The position numbers and the translations under genes are program-made. Of a stretch of DNA of 64,000 bases, positions 62,539-64,000 are shown one piece after another (the first letter of the stretch is position 1; each line of letters opens with the position of its first letter). Below the pieces are notes generated by a model that saw nothing but the letters and a program-made list of their open reading frames with translations, did not search any database and was not told the origin of the DNA. The DNA is from Bacillota bacterium (GTDB lineage Bacteria > Bacillota > Clostridia > Lachnospirales > Lachnospiraceae): positions 1-64,000 of the forward strand of contig JAEWCQ010000046.1 of NCBI GenBank assembly GCA_023390555.1, written 5' to 3'.

Positions 62539-63861
62539 ATGAATTTATTATTTGTTTCACTTGGCTGTGATAAAAACCTTGTGGACTCTGAATATATGCT
62601 TGGTATGATGGCTGATGCCAATTACCAGATCATCGATGACGAAACACAGGCGGACGTTGTGGTCGTAAACAGCTGCTGCTTTATTAATGATGCAAAAGAA
62701 GAGAGCATCAATACAATTCTGCAGATGGCGGAATTAAAAAAGACTGCGCGCCTGAAAGTACTTGTCGTGACCGGATGTCTCGCGCAGCGTTACAAAGAAG
62801 AAATCCTAAGCGAAATCCCGGAAGTGGATGCGATTCTTGGAACGAACTCATATGGAGATATTGTCCATGCGGTAGAAGAGGCTCTGCATGGTGCAAGCTA
62901 CCAGAATCTTGGAACATTGGAAGGGCTTCCGAAGCTGACTGCCAAACGCAGTATCACAACCGGAGGTCATTATGCATATTTAAAAATAGCGGAAGGTTGT
63001 GATAAACACTGTACGTACTGTGTGATTCCGTCTATCCGCGGAAACTACCGCAGCGTTCCGATGGAGGAACTGATAGACAGAGCCACAGAGCTTGCGTCAC
63101 AGGGTGTCAAAGAACTGATACTTGTTGCACAGGAAACAACGCTGTATGGAATAGACCTGTATGGGGAAAAATCATTGCATCGGTTATTGGATGCTTTAAA
63201 TGAAATTCCGGGACTGTACTGGATTCGTATCATGTATTGTTATCCGGAGGAAATCTATGATGAATTGATTGCGTCCATCAAACGCAATGACAAAGTATGC
63301 CATTATCTGGATATGCCGATTCAGCATGCCAATTCGGAAGTGCTGCGAAGAATGGGAAGAAGAACGAACAAAGAGGATCTGATCCGTATTATTACAAAAC
63401 TCCGCGAAGAAATACCGGACATTGCGCTCCGGACCACGCTGATCTGTGGATTTCCGGGAGAGACAGAGCAACAGCATGAAGAATTGATGCAGTTTGTCAA
63501 TGATATGGAATTTGACCGTCTCGGTGCATTTACCTATTCGGAGGAGGAAGGAACCCCTGCGGCTTCCATGCCGGATCAGATTGCGGAAGAAGTAAAGAAA
63601 AAATGGCAGGCAGATGTGATGGAGCTGGAGCAGGAAGTCATCTTTGATAAGAATGAGGCAATGACTGGGAAGGAACTCTATGCATTTATCGAGGGGAAAG
63701 TCTCAGATGAAAATGCGTATGTGGGAAGAACCTATAAGGACGCACCGGATGTGGACGGATATATCTTTATCAATACTTCAGAGGAGCTTCTGACCGGAGC
63801 TTTTGTCAAGGTCAGGGTAACAGGGGCATATGAATATGATCTGATAGGAGAGATATTATGA
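62539..63861 (+). CDS. rimO: Ribosomal protein S12 methylthiotransferase RimO
   Basis: The 440-residue radical-SAM enzyme adds a methylthio group to an aspartate of S12. It has the UPF0004 domain with cysteines in [24 protein letters not shown] and TGCLAQRY, the radical SAM motif [16 protein letters not shown], and a TRAM domain. FINDAKEES and the CDKHC motif separate it from MiaB, the second such enzyme in this window. GGAGGAAA precedes the ATG at 62539. It overlaps pgsA by four bases. Confidence 0.96.
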   Translation: MNLLFVSLGCDKNLVDSEYMLGMMADANYQIIDDETQADVVVVNSCCFINDAKEESINTILQMAELKKTARLKVLVVTGCLAQRYKEEILSEIPEVDAILGTNSYGDIVHAVEEALHGASYQNLGTLEGLPKLTAKRSITTGGHYAYLKIAEGCDKHCTYCVIPSIRGNYRSVPMEELIDRATELASQGVKELILVAQETTLYGIDLYGEKSLHRLLDALNEIPGLYWIRIMYCYPEEIYDELIASIKRNDKVCHYLDMPIQHANSEVLRRMGRRTNKEDLIRIITKLREEIPDIALRTTLICGFPGETEQQHEELMQFVNDMEFDRLGAFTYSEEEGTPAASMPDQIAEEVKKKWQADVMELEQEVIFDKNEAMTGKELYAFIEGKVSDENAYVGRTYKDAPDVDGYIFINTSEELLTGAFVKVRVTGAYEYDLIGEIL

Positions 63862-64000
63862 ATTTACCAAATAAATTAACGATATTTCGTGTGGTATTAA
63901 TTCCGTTTTTTGTATTCTTTTTGCTGGCACCTTATTTTGATGGTTATGGGAACTATATCGCGGTAGGCATCTTTATTCTGGCAAGCCTGACCGATCTGCT
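63858..64000 (+). CDS. pgsA: CDP-diacylglycerol-glycerol-3-phosphate 3-phosphatidyltransferase, N-terminal part
   Basis: The gene is cut by the right window edge; 47 residues are visible. They read [20 protein letters not shown] and end in an ILASLTD run, the usual start of PgsA: a first membrane helix and the beginning of the CDP-alcohol phosphotransferase motif. PgsA makes phosphatidylglycerol phosphate, the precursor of the cardiolipin made by the cls product. The start overlaps the rimO stop (ATGA). rimO-pgsA is a common pair in Firmicutes. Confidence 0.88.
   Translation, partial: MNLPNKLTIFRVVLIPFFVFFLLAPYFDGYGNYIAVGIFILASLTDL

Noticed and set aside
1..64000. Mobile elements, phage genes, CRISPR arrays, tRNA or rRNA genes
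   Set aside because: I looked for transposase or integrase motifs, regularly spaced repeats, and tRNA/rRNA-like sequence and found none that I could support.

Overview
The window is a stretch of chromosome from a spore-forming, chemotactic low/mid-GC Clostridium-type Firmicute. The gene content and orders (rqcH/yicC-remA-gmk-rpoZ, rpmB/asp23-fakA-recG, scpAB, an α/β-type small acid-soluble spore protein, YtfJ, a T-box-controlled ilvBN, a biotin-dependent sodium-pump decarboxylase cluster) fit the Lachnospiraceae best; this is inference from family content, not from a search. Almost all of the sequence is coding. I see no rRNA, tRNA, CRISPR array, insertion sequence or phage gene. The only gap longer than 300 bases (1876-2525) is filled by the uraA promoter and the ilvB T-box leader.

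Layout. 1-5880: end of a CorC/HlyC-type CBS protein, a uracil permease on the minus strand, then a T-box leader with ilvB, ilvN and a threonine aldolase. 5914-14497: a signalling block with a response regulator-GGDEF protein, a chemoreceptor, a TetR regulator, a hybrid histidine kinase with a solute-binding-protein-like sensor, an intracellular subtilase and cardiolipin synthase. 14494-19514: two D,D-carboxypeptidases around a metallophosphoesterase and scpAB. 19611-24788: five genes for a sodium-translocating decarboxylase that carries two different carboxyltransferase subunits. 25034-31413: a PilZ protein, an RpiR regulator and the chain flavoprotein-cmk-ispH-rpsA-cheR. 31476-36716: a small unknown gene, a YprB-like nuclease, then rnfC-rnfD alone (no G, E, A, B) followed by a MATE exporter. 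36892-48695: proB, DUF896, 5-formyl-THF cyclo-ligase, proA, miaB, ruvAB, zapA, a U32 protein, and a RodA-type/PBP pair. 48782-51227: Nudix, an unknown, DUF2953, ytfJ and a tiny membrane protein. 51291-58148: rpmB opposite asp23-fakA-recG, then a second chemoreceptor. 58209-64000: a spore protein and rqcH on the minus strand, then yicC-remA-gmk-rpoZ-rimO-pgsA (cut by the window end).

Points of most interest. (1) An rnfC-rnfD pair stands without the other four Rnf genes, and the RnfD lacks the segment that normally carries the covalent FMN. (2) One membrane pump is encoded with both an MmdA-type and an OadA-type carboxyltransferase, which resembles a transcarboxylase tied to a sodium pump, and its gamma subunit is a long lipoprotein form. 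(3) IlvB carries a five-cysteine insertion near its C-terminus. (4) The RodA-type gene and its PBP gene overlap by 125 bases in different frames. (5) A perfect inverted repeat sits just after the promoter of the RpiR-type gene. Cyclic-di-GMP parts (a GGDEF enzyme without its inhibitory site, and a PilZ protein) and chemotaxis parts (two receptors, CheR) suggest regulated motility or surface behaviour.
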